Shown: positions 18,601 to 27,338 of the stretch, in pieces
Layout of the letters: the number at the start of each line of letters is the position of its first letter
Position numbering within the stretch: position 1 is the first letter of the stretch
NCBI RefSeq assembly: GCF_027213645.1
Contig: NZ_JAPWGL010000004.1
Coordinates: forward strand, 248,001-312,000
DNA from: Pedobacter rhodius
GTDB lineage: Bacteria > Bacteroidota > Bacteroidia > Sphingobacteriales > Sphingobacteriaceae
Direction: 5' to 3'
Length of the DNA stretch: 64,000 nt
The notes under the pieces: generated by a model
The model's input: only the letters and a program-made list of their open reading frames with translations
What the model was told of the DNA's origin: nothing
Databases searched by the model: none
Position numbers and translations under genes: made by a program

Positions 18601-18856
18601 TCTGCATTCGAGGCTTCTCATGGTGGAAGGCAGGTTGCAGCGCGAGGGACAGGTGGTGCACGTGATCGTGAGTAAATGTTTTGATTTTACAAAGATGCTC
18701 GGCAAGTTGGTGCAACGGGAGGTTGATGAGCTTCCAGTGTTGACCTTAGCCGGTGGAGATGAAAAAAAATCGTCCTATCCTTCACAGAATAAACGTGCTC
18801 AGGTTCGCGAGGATGCCACGAAAAAAGTGTTCCATGAGGGCAGGAATTTTAAATAA
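15626..18856 (+). CDS. dnaE2: Error-prone DNA polymerase DnaE2
   Basis: This 1076-residue C-family polymerase carries out damage-induced synthesis together with ImuA and ImuB. Visible parts are the PHP domain at the N-terminus ([20 protein letters not shown]), the palm with [16 protein letters not shown] and the catalytic aspartates in PPDIDVDF (about 377-384), [25 protein letters not shown], and a C-terminal OB-fold (about 945-1030). DnaE1 proteins are longer and are not operonic with imuAB. The start gives the usual MAYSEL beginning. Confidence 0.97.
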   Translation: [1076 protein letters not shown]

Positions 18857-19004
18857 TTGTTTATTGTCAAAAGAAAACAGTAGGTAAAAGCAGGGTTAAA
18901 ATGCAATCTGTAAGTTTTAATGAGATAATTTGTTAATATTGAGAATTCTAAGGAAAGGAACTTTTGCTTGGACACGCAACTTAATTAACGACTAACTCAA
19001 AAAA

Positions 19005-19970
19005 ATGCCAATTACTGGTGAAGATTTCGAAAAACTTGTGGCGCCTTTCTTCAAAAAGTTGTTTCAAGATATGGGCTTTTTAGTCATTCAGGTAAGAAAA
19101 CAGACAGCCGGCACTCAAAATGGTTTTGATATCAGTGTTTTGTTTTTAGATGAGAATGAATTGGAGCGAGAATTTTTTATCGAATGTAAATACTATGCTT
19201 CCGCCAAGCTGGAATGGTCAGAGATTTTCAGTAAACAGGTACAGCTTGACTCTTCAAACCACGATGCAACAGCATTTATTGCACTTTCTCCGTTGAAAAA
19301 CCTAAGCAATATTGATCATAACATACAAGCAAAACAAACAAAAGCATTTAAATTCCCTGTTGACTTTTGGACACCCGATAAGGATGTTGAAAAGATGTTT
19401 GCATTGGATAAAAAACTATATCAAAAAATATACGACGAGCCCTGTTTACTTGTTTTGGACGAGGAAAAGGAGCTTCAGCGGCTCAAAGTACTTGTCAATT
19501 TGTTGATTAGCAAAAAAGATCTGCTTAGACATGCAAATCTAATAAAGATCCCTGATGCCACTTCACCCATTAACGGTGATGAAGAAATGGTGACATCACT
19601 TGATATCAAATTAAACGCAATATGCAAGTCAGATGATCAGTATCGGATTATCTATCACAAAGCAAGAGCTGACTATAAAGTATATCTCGAAAGTTTAGTT
19701 GATGTACATTCGGAGCTTAGAACCAATATTTTAAATTGGGAGGAAAATATGAGACTAAAGGCATCGCGACTTACGCATAACTTTAAGATGGACGATTCCT
19801 ACACTCCCCAAAAGTTCTTCAGTGACTTTTTTAATGAAGCGGAAAAGGAAATATTAACCTTTTATGGAGAAAATGAACTAAAGGGAGATAAAGAAAAATT
19901 ATTATGCGGAATTGTATTTGAGTTAGCAGCACAATGCCCATTAGATTGGAGGAAAAATGGAACTGATTAA
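19005..19970 (+). CDS. PD-(D/E)XK effector nuclease of a Lamassu-like system (LmuA-type)
   Basis: The N-terminal 130 residues form a restriction-endonuclease-like core: GEDFEKLVAPFFKKL (helix with Glu), NGFDISVLF, then REFFIECKYY, giving the D...E-C-K site, and a Gln-containing helix (SKQVQLD). The C-terminal 190 residues are helical and unclassified. It opens a three-gene set with a small middle protein and an SMC-like ATPase, each overlapping the next. That order (nuclease, small protein, SMC) matches Lamassu/DdmABC anti-phage and anti-plasmid systems. The system name is inference; the nuclease motif is directly visible. Confidence 0.8.
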   Translation: MPITGEDFEKLVAPFFKKLFQDMGFLVIQVRKQTAGTQNGFDISVLFLDENELEREFFIECKYYASAKLEWSEIFSKQVQLDSSNHDATAFIALSPLKNLSNIDHNIQAKQTKAFKFPVDFWTPDKDVEKMFALDKKLYQKIYDEPCLLVLDEEKELQRLKVLVNLLISKKDLLRHANLIKIPDATSPINGDEEMVTSLDIKLNAICKSDDQYRIIYHKARADYKVYLESLVDVHSELRTNILNWEENMRLKASRLTHNFKMDDSYTPQKFFSDFFNEAEKEILTFYGENELKGDKEKLLCGIVFELAAQCPLDWRKNGTD

Positions 19971-20562
19971 TCACTTAATACAAAATATTACCGAGAAAGG
20001 CTTAACACCAAGCATCAACCTGGATAGACCGCTCTTTGTCCAACCAGAAGACCGTATGGAGTTCCGGGCCGCAAGAATTGCGGTAATTCTTGGTATACTT
20101 AACACGAAAAATGGATTAAGTAAAAACGTTATTGCATGTGTTGATTTTCTTCTAAGAAATGAAGCCTTCCAGTCTAAATTCATTTTGGAATACTTCAACG
20201 GCAAAAAAAATATTGTTGATAAGATTAAGAAATTCGAGACAACACAACAAGTGGAAATTGACTTCAATATTGTCCAATATAAAAGTGTGCCATGGGACAT
20301 CAGGTTCAATGATATGTTTATGTATTTATATACCAGAAATCTTTTGGCCTATAAATCTGATAAGGATCAAAAAAATATCAGATTATTTCTAACCGATACT
20401 GGTAAAACATATTTTGAAAAAATAAAGGATGCATTTCCTCGTGAACATAATTTTCTTGATCTTTTTGGTACAAGCATAGTTGAAGAAAAACTAATTAAAA
20501 TAATAACTGAAGTAATACCTAATTCCTATTGGAAACAGAATGCCACGTTTGATAATAAATAA
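19957..20562 (+). CDS. Small middle component of Lamassu-like system (LmuC/DdmB-type)
   Basis: This 201-residue, mainly helical protein has no recognised motif. Its ATG overlaps the nuclease gene by 14 bases and its end overlaps the ATPase start by 23, so the three are made together. In Lamassu and other ABC-three-component systems the middle protein bridges effector and ATPase; I assign it by position only. The C-terminal part (NRLLAYKSDKDQKNIRLFLT-like region) resembles a winged-helix strand pair, which is weak evidence. Confidence 0.7.
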   Translation: MELINHLIQNITEKGLTPSINLDRPLFVQPEDRMEFRAARIAVILGILNTKNGLSKNVIACVDFLLRNEAFQSKFILEYFNGKKNIVDKIKKFETTQQVEIDFNIVQYKSVPWDIRFNDMFMYLYTRNLLAYKSDKDQKNIRLFLTDTGKTYFEKIKDAFPREHNFLDLFGTSIVEEKLIKIITEVIPNSYWKQNATFDNK

Positions 20563-22540
20563 ACTAATCTACCATATCCAAACTGATGATGGTAAAAAAT
20601 ATGGTGCTGAAATTCCTTTTCGGGATGGTCTAAATATTATTTTTGGACCTAACTCAGTCGGGAAGACAAGTATTGTAACAGGTATAGTCTATGGGTTGGG
20701 AGCCGAAAAAGGTTTAGGTGTTTTTAAATCGATACAAAACCCTTTCAAACCGGAATTCTATAAAGAAATAGATAATAAAAGGGTTGCGAGATCTTATTTG
20801 TTATTGGAAATCTCCAATGGTGAGGATGTAGTAACGATTTTTCGATACATAGCTGGCGGAGATAATACAATAGCTGCAATAAAATCTTGTCCTGCTGACC
20901 AATTCTATACCAACCCAGAATCGGAAAGGCTAATAGTTGTCGGTGAAGGTGTTTTTTCTGAGAACGGCTTTCAAACATTTCTTTTTAGTTTTTTGGGTCT
21001 GCGCCAAGTTGAATTACCAACCTATGATCGTAAACTATCCAAATTATATTTCGAGAATATCTTGCCTTTATTTTTTGTTGAACAAAGGGCGGGATGGTCT
21101 CAGATTCAAGCCCGTCAGGTCTTAAGGTATAATATCAAAGACATCAAAAAGGTAGCATTTGAATTTCTTTTTGGAATGGATCGTTTTAAAATTCACATCA
21201 GTGAGATACGTTTGAAGGAACTTGATTTAGAGCTTAAAAAAATAATTGAAGAGTTATCTGGAAAAGAGGAAAACCTGTTTGTTATATCTGATGGTGAGAA
21301 GTCGGAAGATGTACTTATAGTCAATACCGACTCTATTGGTAAAGCCAGTATAAGCGACTACATTAACTACCTTGACGAGCGTTATAAAGTCGAGGCAAAT
21401 TTGGTAGAAAGTGCGGCAAATCCAGTTACAGACTTTGAAGATTCCAAAATAAATCTTCGCGAGAAAATAAAGGTTGCGAACTATCAGTTGAGGAAAGCTA
21501 ACGAGAGGCTAGAAAAAATAAGTCTAGAAATAAATGAATATGAGAAATATTTGGAGCGGATACAGCTGAATAAATATAAAAATAAACAGCTTAAAAAGAT
21601 TAAGGAGGCTGAAACGGAAATAAATATAACCACATGTCCGGTTTGCGAAGCTAAATTGTTGTCTACTGAGGATGACGAATGCAAATTATGTCATAGTGAT
21701 TTGAGAAAGAAATTGTCAACCCCTGATCAAAATCTGAAGTTTTTGGAAGATGAGGAAGCTACGTTTAAAAAAGTCATTGAAAAGCGATTGTTGGATAGAC
21801 GCAAGGTTTTTGAACAAAGGAATAATCTAAAAGATGAAATTTCTGGTTTGGAGAAAGAATTAGATCATCAAATTACGACTTTTGCTGGTAGTGACTTTGC
21901 GATTTTAAGGCAAAGAATATTGAATGCCGATTCATTATATAAAGACCTCGAACGTTTCAAACGCGTAAGTGAGCGATGGAATGGACTTACATCATTGCGA
22001 CAGAAAATCAAAACCGATCAGGCTGCTTTAGATAAACTAAAAGCGGAAGTGGACGCTTATAAGCAAACCGCGGATGACCAGAAAACCATCGATACAATAA
22101 AAACATTTCTGCAGGAAAACGTAAAAAGCTTAGGCCTTTTTAAGAAGAATCGTGAACTAATAGCTGCGATTAGACTTGATGCATCGGATAACTATACACC
22201 ATATCTAGACAATTACGACATTTATAACATCAGTAGTTCAAGTGATAACATTAGAATCATCCTAAGTTATTACTTAGCACTATTACAAACATCTATTGAA
22301 TTGAAAACTAAAGGGAAGATTATTTTTCCAGACATATTAGTACTTGATGAGCCCAAACAGCAAAACTTAGATAACGATTCCCTGATAGATTGTATAAAAG
22401 TTATGGCCGATCTGCCGGTTAATTCTGGTCAGATAATTTTAACGACATATAGTGAATTACCTGAAGATAAACTGAAATTGAGTGAATACATAGTGTACGA
22501 GATGCATTCTAAAACAGATTACCTATTAAAACCGATTTAA
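20540..22540 (+). CDS. SMC/Rad50-like ATPase of Lamassu-like system (LmuB/DdmC-type)
   Basis: In this 666-residue protein the Walker A site is GPNSVGKTS (about residues 36-44). Two long coiled-coil arms meet at a zinc hook with CPVC (about 366-369) and CKLC (about 383-386), and Walker B is ILVLDEPKQQ (about 600). This is a compact Rad50/SMC layout. The protein probably recognises foreign DNA ends or structures and then releases the nuclease encoded two genes upstream (inference from the Lamassu family). It is the last gene of the three. Confidence 0.88.
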   Translation: MPRLIINKLIYHIQTDDGKKYGAEIPFRDGLNIIFGPNSVGKTSIVTGIVYGLGAEKGLGVFKSIQNPFKPEFYKEIDNKRVARSYLLLEISNGEDVVTIFRYIAGGDNTIAAIKSCPADQFYTNPESERLIVVGEGVFSENGFQTFLFSFLGLRQVELPTYDRKLSKLYFENILPLFFVEQRAGWSQIQARQVLRYNIKDIKKVAFEFLFGMDRFKIHISEIRLKELDLELKKIIEELSGKEENLFVISDGEKSEDVLIVNTDSIGKASISDYINYLDERYKVEANLVESAANPVTDFEDSKINLREKIKVANYQLRKANERLEKISLEINEYEKYLERIQLNKYKNKQLKKIKEAETEINITTCPVCEAKLLSTEDDECKLCHSDLRKKLSTPDQNLKFLEDEEATFKKVIEKRLLDRRKVFEQRNNLKDEISGLEKELDHQITTFAGSDFAILRQRILNADSLYKDLERFKRVSERWNGLTSLRQKIKTDQAALDKLKAEVDAYKQTADDQKTIDTIKTFLQENVKSLGLFKKNRELIAAIRLDASDNYTPYLDNYDIYNISSSSDNIRIILSYYLALLQTSIELKTKGKIIFPDILVLDEPKQQNLDNDSLIDCIKVMADLPVNSGQIILTTYSELPEDKLKLSEYIVYEMHSKTDYLLKPI

Positions 22541-22608
22541 AAATACCTTGAATTTTTATGGAAGTAAACTTTTAAGTAGCTTAATTTCACCAACGATGAC
22601 AAATTGAT

Positions 22609-22676
22609 GATTTCGCTTAGTCTGATTAGGTTGTTACGAAAATTTGAGTCAATAAGTTCCGCTCAAATTGACCACC
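22609..22676 (+). repeat. IS-end-like sequence, copy 1
   Basis: GATTTCGCTT (22609-22618) is followed 34 bases from its start by TTTGAGTCAAT and then, within a 34-base core (22643-22676), by TTGACCACC. The same parts recur in the same order at 28762-28832. The multiple TTGA/TTGACCAC words resemble ends of IS21-type elements of Bacteroidota, but no transposase is nearby. This copy lies in the 345-base gap after the Lamassu-like ATPase, where I see no convincing gene. Confidence 0.45.
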
Positions 22677-22885
22677 AAAACATATTCATTGATGAGAGAT
22701 TAAGGCCCCAAATTCTTGGATGTTTAATTCGCTGCGGAATCGCCTGGTTAGTGGCTGATTTCGAATCAATGATACCGAAGTTTCCATCCTCTTCACAAAT
22801 TATAAGAAGCGTTATCAAATTTCGGAGATTTTTAATATCCACATCGAAAATGGAAATTTGAGACACCAGTAAAAAAACCAACTGT

Positions 22886-24571
22886 ATGCAATTTCTCCAT
22901 GTAACAGGTTACACCGAGGTGTATCTTGAGCCAATCCCAAAAGACACACTTACTTTTGTATCGGGCTATCCTACGGATACGTTGTTGATAAGGCTCTCGA
23001 AGATTAATGCCATGCTATTTCAGCAAATGGACAACCAGATGATCGATCCAGAGATACTCAGAGAAGCAGTCTTTTGCGACGTCCCTGGTTTTGAGCGAGT
23101 GACGGAATTCCGCCCCCTATTTACCGATGAAAAAAGATGGTTTGCCGAAGGTCCGATTGGTTTGCTGATTATGGACCTACTCAAGAATTTTAAGATGATC
23201 GAGACACTGACTCCTATCGAACCTTTGGAGTTTGCTCGAAACCTTTTCAAGACTATGTTAATCTATAATGATCTTTATTATGGCAGGCCGAAGGGAATTG
23301 TTTTTGAATCGCTTGAAGGTTTATTCACCATGGAAACAATGCAGCAGGGGTATCTGAGGGCAAAAGGGGTGATGAAAATTGATACCTTTACCAAGTTTCT
23401 CTTCATGAGCAAATTTCTTGATAGCGATGAACTGCTTAAAGAAGAAGCGGACATGTATTGCGAGAAGATGAAGATTGAAAACCCCGGGACTTTTGCTAAG
23501 TTTTTCCTTGCCGTACTTGGCTCGGCTATCCATCCTCAAAACTGGGGCAACCACATGTTAGACCTTTCTCATTTTTGGCCGGAAAAATTGATGAGGGAAT
23601 TTGGGGCAGAACCTATGGAATTAGCTGGTAAGGAAAAGGTTTCACTTAATATGGATGTAGTCACCAAGCCATTTTTATTCCTAAGTCCGAAAAAAATTCT
23701 CGTCCTCGACTACAATTTTTTCCAGTATGCACTAGAAAATGGTTTCCTGTACTCTTTGTATCACCATAGCTCTGAGAAACTGAAGAGCAAGTTTAAAACC
23801 TACGCAAATTTTAAAGCCTATATCGCGCTGGAATTCTTTGAAAAATACCTTGTCGGTAGTCTGCTCGGTGAAATATTTCATAAAAGGAGTCAACAGCTTA
23901 TCTCCACTGAGAAGTATCAAGATTTTATCGTCCGTGCTTCGAGCTGTGATGTTTTCGTGTTTGAGGTGAAGATGAACGATCTACATCCCAACACCTTCGA
24001 AAATTTGGACTATAAGGAATTTACCAAAGAATTTTTGGACAAGCGTTTCCTTTCAGATAAGATAAATGGCAATAAGGATAAAGGGGTAGGTCAGATTATT
24101 AGACAGCTTGGACATCTTTCAGAACCGAATAGCGACCTTCGGAACAAGCTTGGCATCACGCGTTCGGAAAAAATGAACATATATCCTGTAATCATCTGCT
24201 CAGAGCACCATATGAATATCGCGGGGGTGAATCACTATCTTAATGAAGGTTTTCAACAAAAGAGCAAGAATCTGAAGGGTAATTTCCAGACCATCAAGCC
24301 GCTAACAGTCGTCCATATTGATTTTCTGATCAAGTACTTTGGGCCGCTCAGGCGTAAACCTGCGCTTTTTGCCGAATGGTTGAGCGGTTATCATCGCAGC
24401 AGAAAGGGGCTTGAAAAACTCTATGATGAGAAAGGAGGCCCAATAACCTATCTTCTATCCAAAAGGTCACTGTTTGGCTACATGGAAATGAAAAAGAATT
24501 TCCCAAGCCCATATAAGGCGACTGTAGACGAGATAGAAAAGTGCTTTGATTTGGAGACACAGGGTGTTTAA
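22886..24571 (+). CDS. Orphan protein with C-terminal PD-(D/E)XK-like core
   Basis: I do not recognise this 561-residue protein. Its first 270 residues are helical without motifs. From about residue 310 it has a helix with Glu (ALEFFEKYLVGSLLGEIFHKR), then a strand pair SSCDVFVFEVKMNDL giving a D...E-V-K site near residue 360, which fits a PD-(D/E)XK nuclease. The C-terminus is mixed (about 400-561). It stands alone on the plus strand between two IS-end-like repeats and converges on the GmrSD-like gene. A single-gene defence nuclease is plausible (inference). Confidence 0.75.
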   Translation: MQFLHVTGYTEVYLEPIPKDTLTFVSGYPTDTLLIRLSKINAMLFQQMDNQMIDPEILREAVFCDVPGFERVTEFRPLFTDEKRWFAEGPIGLLIMDLLKNFKMIETLTPIEPLEFARNLFKTMLIYNDLYYGRPKGIVFESLEGLFTMETMQQGYLRAKGVMKIDTFTKFLFMSKFLDSDELLKEEADMYCEKMKIENPGTFAKFFLAVLGSAIHPQNWGNHMLDLSHFWPEKLMREFGAEPMELAGKEKVSLNMDVVTKPFLFLSPKKILVLDYNFFQYALENGFLYSLYHHSSEKLKSKFKTYANFKAYIALEFFEKYLVGSLLGEIFHKRSQQLISTEKYQDFIVRASSCDVFVFEVKMNDLHPNTFENLDYKEFTKEFLDKRFLSDKINGNKDKGVGQIIRQLGHLSEPNSDLRNKLGITRSEKMNIYPVIICSEHHMNIAGVNHYLNEGFQQKSKNLKGNFQTIKPLTVVHIDFLIKYFGPLRRKPALFAEWLSGYHRSRKGLEKLYDEKGGPITYLLSKRSLFGYMEMKKNFPSPYKATVDEIEKCFDLETQGV

Positions 24572-24696
24572 AATGCACTGGGCATTCGAGGTCAAACGGT
24601 ATAAAAACGTTAGCTGCCAATGGTTATGCTCAAATCTATACTTTGCAAATAACGCTTATAGCCGCCATTAACTTAATGAAGCGGTTTGGCATAGGC

Positions 24697-26634
24697 TTAA
24701 TCTTGGTTGATGGCATCTTCTCTTCTAACTGGCGGCTCATACTTTTTGCCATCCCTGATTGCGCTGCAGATTGAAGGGTTCGAGAATAGGATGTTTTCGA
24801 TATCGGAGCTTTGAAGGATAAGGCCCTTGATCTTTGTGGTCATAAATGTTAACATATCCTTTCCCCTTTTACTAATAGTTTCCCTATCCCAGCCTTCACT
24901 TATGGCTACATCGATTTCATTATATGATCCGGTTTTGAAACGTTCCCTTTTATCTGACCAGCTCCTGTTACCAAGAGATGAGTTTTTCCCGTTTTTAAGA
25001 ATAGTAAGATTACCTAGGGTATGCAGCAATACCTTTGTTCCATGATAGGCATGCTCTTCGGTCAGGTTTTCAAAAACCGAACTTACCTGCTGTTGCCAGT
25101 TGGCTTCATATTCCTGGGGAATAATATGTTCAATGGTTGTTGAATCAAAATCCGAAAGATCTACCTTGTCATTAGTCTCTTTATAATGATATTTAAGGTG
25201 TTCCTCATATTCGAACAGAAAATATTTAAGTGCACCCCAGCGGTGGAAACCCTTCGGTCCGCGCTCGTAGCCATATAACCCATTAAAGTAGTTCACCATA
25301 TTCGCCGTTAAAACTGGAATGTCCAATTGCTCATTCAAACGGGCCATGACAAGCACTGCTGATAGGTTGCCATTATAGATATCCCTTGCCCAGGTAGCAA
25401 AGGAACGCTCATCAATTACCCCAAGCCCCTGAATCCGATTACGGAACATGATGCGCTCGAGCTTGTCCAATGCCTGATCCAGTTTCCCTGGTTCCCATTC
25501 AAATGATTTTAGTTGAGTGAGAAAAATCTTCATTTCCTTTCCACCATTTAAAAGTAGTACCTTATTTATCATCGGATGACTAGAGTTATGGATTTCGTAC
25601 CATTTTGGGGCAAATGCAGAAAGCTTCAAGATATAGTCTTGAATTTTTTCATAACTGACTGGACTTTCCTTGGTATTTTCCTCTCCCGAGTCATATTGTT
25701 CGGCACGGTTGGAGAATATTTCAAAGACTTTTTCCTCGGCAAGTTTTTCAGAAAAAACAGCATCCTTAGGTGTCCGGACCAATGATAGATGTGCAGATAG
25801 AAAGATGTCCTCATCGAGAATCTGTTCTGGATTTTTAGCCAGCCAGTTGTATATGATGCCCCAGGATCTGTTCACGTCATTCCTTAGCGACTTGCGGTCT
25901 TCATCCGCCAATCCCAGTTTTTCGGTCAGGTGCATTAGGCGGTTCTTTAGTTTTTCGAGCGTGGATAAAGGCTTCCCCCTGTTGTTCATCGTTTCGAAAA
26001 CGGCCTGAACGTCAAGATCCTGCTCAATTTCACGAAAATCAAATTTTAAGGCTGTAGTTACCTTCAAAAAGATAATTTCCCGATCTTGACTGGTAAGCGG
26101 TTTGATTCTTTGCTCAAAAAAATCCTTGGCCTGGGATAGATTTTTGCTGTACAAGTTAAATTGACTTTCATCAAACACAGTACCGGAATGCTCGAATATT
26201 TTATTCAGAAGATAGGCATAGTTCTTGTCTGATTGGAAATAACAGAAACGGTAAATCCTACTGGCACCACTTCTGTTTGATCTGAATATGTATGCTTTTT
26301 CTAGGTCTTCCCTTGTTTCATTACAATATCCTTCCCCTGCATATTTTAAAAGTACTTGAAGCAAAATGCTAATGGTGGTCAACCGTTGCTGTCCATCTAC
26401 TACGTTATAGAAAGTGAAGCCCGTAAGCCATCTTTCGATTTCCTCTGGTTGAGCAGCCTCTACGTAAATGGTTCCAGTATAATGCGGTCGCAAGCATCCA
26501 TTAATTTCAGAAATCTCCAGTATATCCTCCCAAAGCTCCCGAAGCTGTTTATGTCCCCAGGCATAACCGCGCTGGTAGTCGGGAATCCTATAAATTTTTT
26601 GACCGAATAGATCTGAGAGGTTAATAGCTTTCAT
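24697..26634 (-). CDS. GmrSD-like DUF262/DUF1524 protein
   Basis: This 645-residue protein has an N-terminal DUF262 domain (ParB/sulfiredoxin-like NTPase; YRIPDYQRGYAW and VVDGQQRLTTISILL) and a C-terminal DUF1524 HNH-type nuclease (TTIEHIIPQEYEANWQ, then LGNLTILKNGKNSSLGNRSW). These are the two halves of GmrS/GmrD, type IV enzymes that cut modified phage DNA, also found in SspE and BrxU. I start at MKAINLSDLF (26634), the usual family start; an in-frame ATG at 26757 would add 41 residues unlike the family. It lies between two other nuclease genes. Confidence 0.9.
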   Translation of the reverse strand: MKAINLSDLFGQKIYRIPDYQRGYAWGHKQLRELWEDILEISEINGCLRPHYTGTIYVEAAQPEEIERWLTGFTFYNVVDGQQRLTTISILLQVLLKYAGEGYCNETREDLEKAYIFRSNRSGASRIYRFCYFQSDKNYAYLLNKIFEHSGTVFDESQFNLYSKNLSQAKDFFEQRIKPLTSQDREIIFLKVTTALKFDFREIEQDLDVQAVFETMNNRGKPLSTLEKLKNRLMHLTEKLGLADEDRKSLRNDVNRSWGIIYNWLAKNPEQILDEDIFLSAHLSLVRTPKDAVFSEKLAEEKVFEIFSNRAEQYDSGEENTKESPVSYEKIQDYILKLSAFAPKWYEIHNSSHPMINKVLLLNGGKEMKIFLTQLKSFEWEPGKLDQALDKLERIMFRNRIQGLGVIDERSFATWARDIYNGNLSAVLVMARLNEQLDIPVLTANMVNYFNGLYGYERGPKGFHRWGALKYFLFEYEEHLKYHYKETNDKVDLSDFDSTTIEHIIPQEYEANWQQQVSSVFENLTEEHAYHGTKVLLHTLGNLTILKNGKNSSLGNRSWSDKRERFKTGSYNEIDVAISEGWDRETISKRGKDMLTFMTTKIKGLILQSSDIENILFSNPSICSAIRDGKKYEPPVRREDAINQD

Positions 26635-27167
26635 CGTGCTTTTAAATTGAAATTTAGAGGCCACAAGGTAACCTTTTCTAGTCTTGCAGTCAATGGCAAA
26701 CAAGCGTTTTTTGCACAAAAAATGAGACTGATAGCCATTGAATATTTTAGTTTCCATGGCCGTAAATCATTTGGTGTTTTTTTCTCTCGGTGCTTTGGAA
26801 GGGTGTAAAACGGCAAAGCTTCGGCTAAAGTACAGATGATATCACACCTATTTTTGCATAGAGGAAAAGTCGAAAATCACTTGTCGTTTATCGATTGGAA
26901 TGGGTGTTTTACCTTTAACAATTGGCACTGCAATAGTCGCTGGCCCAATTTGTTTTTTATGAATATCAGAATAGAAATTTTAATCAGAAAAGGCATGATG
27001 TGCAAAACTTGCGAAGCAGAAACTCAACCGCTTCAAAAGTTTGGTGTATGCAGATATGGCGATTTCAAAGCCCAGATTTGCCTGTCCTTTGGAATATCAA
27101 AGATTATTTGTATAATAGGGCGGTCCAACGCCCCTAAAAGGGGGCGCAATAAAAAATTGCGATAGCT
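26635..27167. other. Spacer without a confident gene
   Basis: A short frame at 26998-27165 would encode a 55-residue protein starting CKTCEAE with further Cys residues. It stops 2 bases before the next small ORF, so it might be real, but its end lies in a GC-rich hairpin and I give it low weight. The rest shows nothing recognisable. Confidence 0.3.
27131..27161 (+). repeat. Paired hairpins upstream of small membrane protein
   Basis: CGCCCC/GGGGCG around TAAAAG is followed directly by CGCAAT/ATTGCG around AAAAA. They lie just before the ATG at 27168. They might stop upstream transcription or control the small ORF. Confidence 0.35.
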
Positions 27168-27338
27168 ATGGACTATAACCAAATCATCAAATTAGTTGCC
27201 GTCATCGGCGGGTCTGCAAATGTCGGTATTGCGCTCACACTTATCTATAAGTTTATATTAAGGAAGAGGCCTTTGGAGGAAACAGAAGAATTTGACAGCA
27301 AGGGAAGGGTATTGAAACGCCATAAAAAATTCAGGTAA
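27168..27338 (+). CDS. 56-residue single-span membrane protein
   Basis: The sequence starts MDYNQIIKLVAVIGGSAN, has one membrane segment (residues 7-29) and a charged tail ending KRHKKFR. The hydrophobic segment with a following basic cluster looks like a real small membrane protein. It has no relative I recognise. Such proteins in defence islands can be toxins or regulatory subunits, but nothing here proves that. Confidence 0.45.
   Translation: MDYNQIIKLVAVIGGSANVGIALTLIYKFILRKRPLEETEEFDSKGRVLKRHKKFR

Noticed and set aside
22604..22881. Frames of 85 and 72 residues on both strands after the Lamassu-like ATPase
   Set aside because: They fall on the IS-end-like repeat; the same region at 28.8 kb does not keep an equivalent frame.
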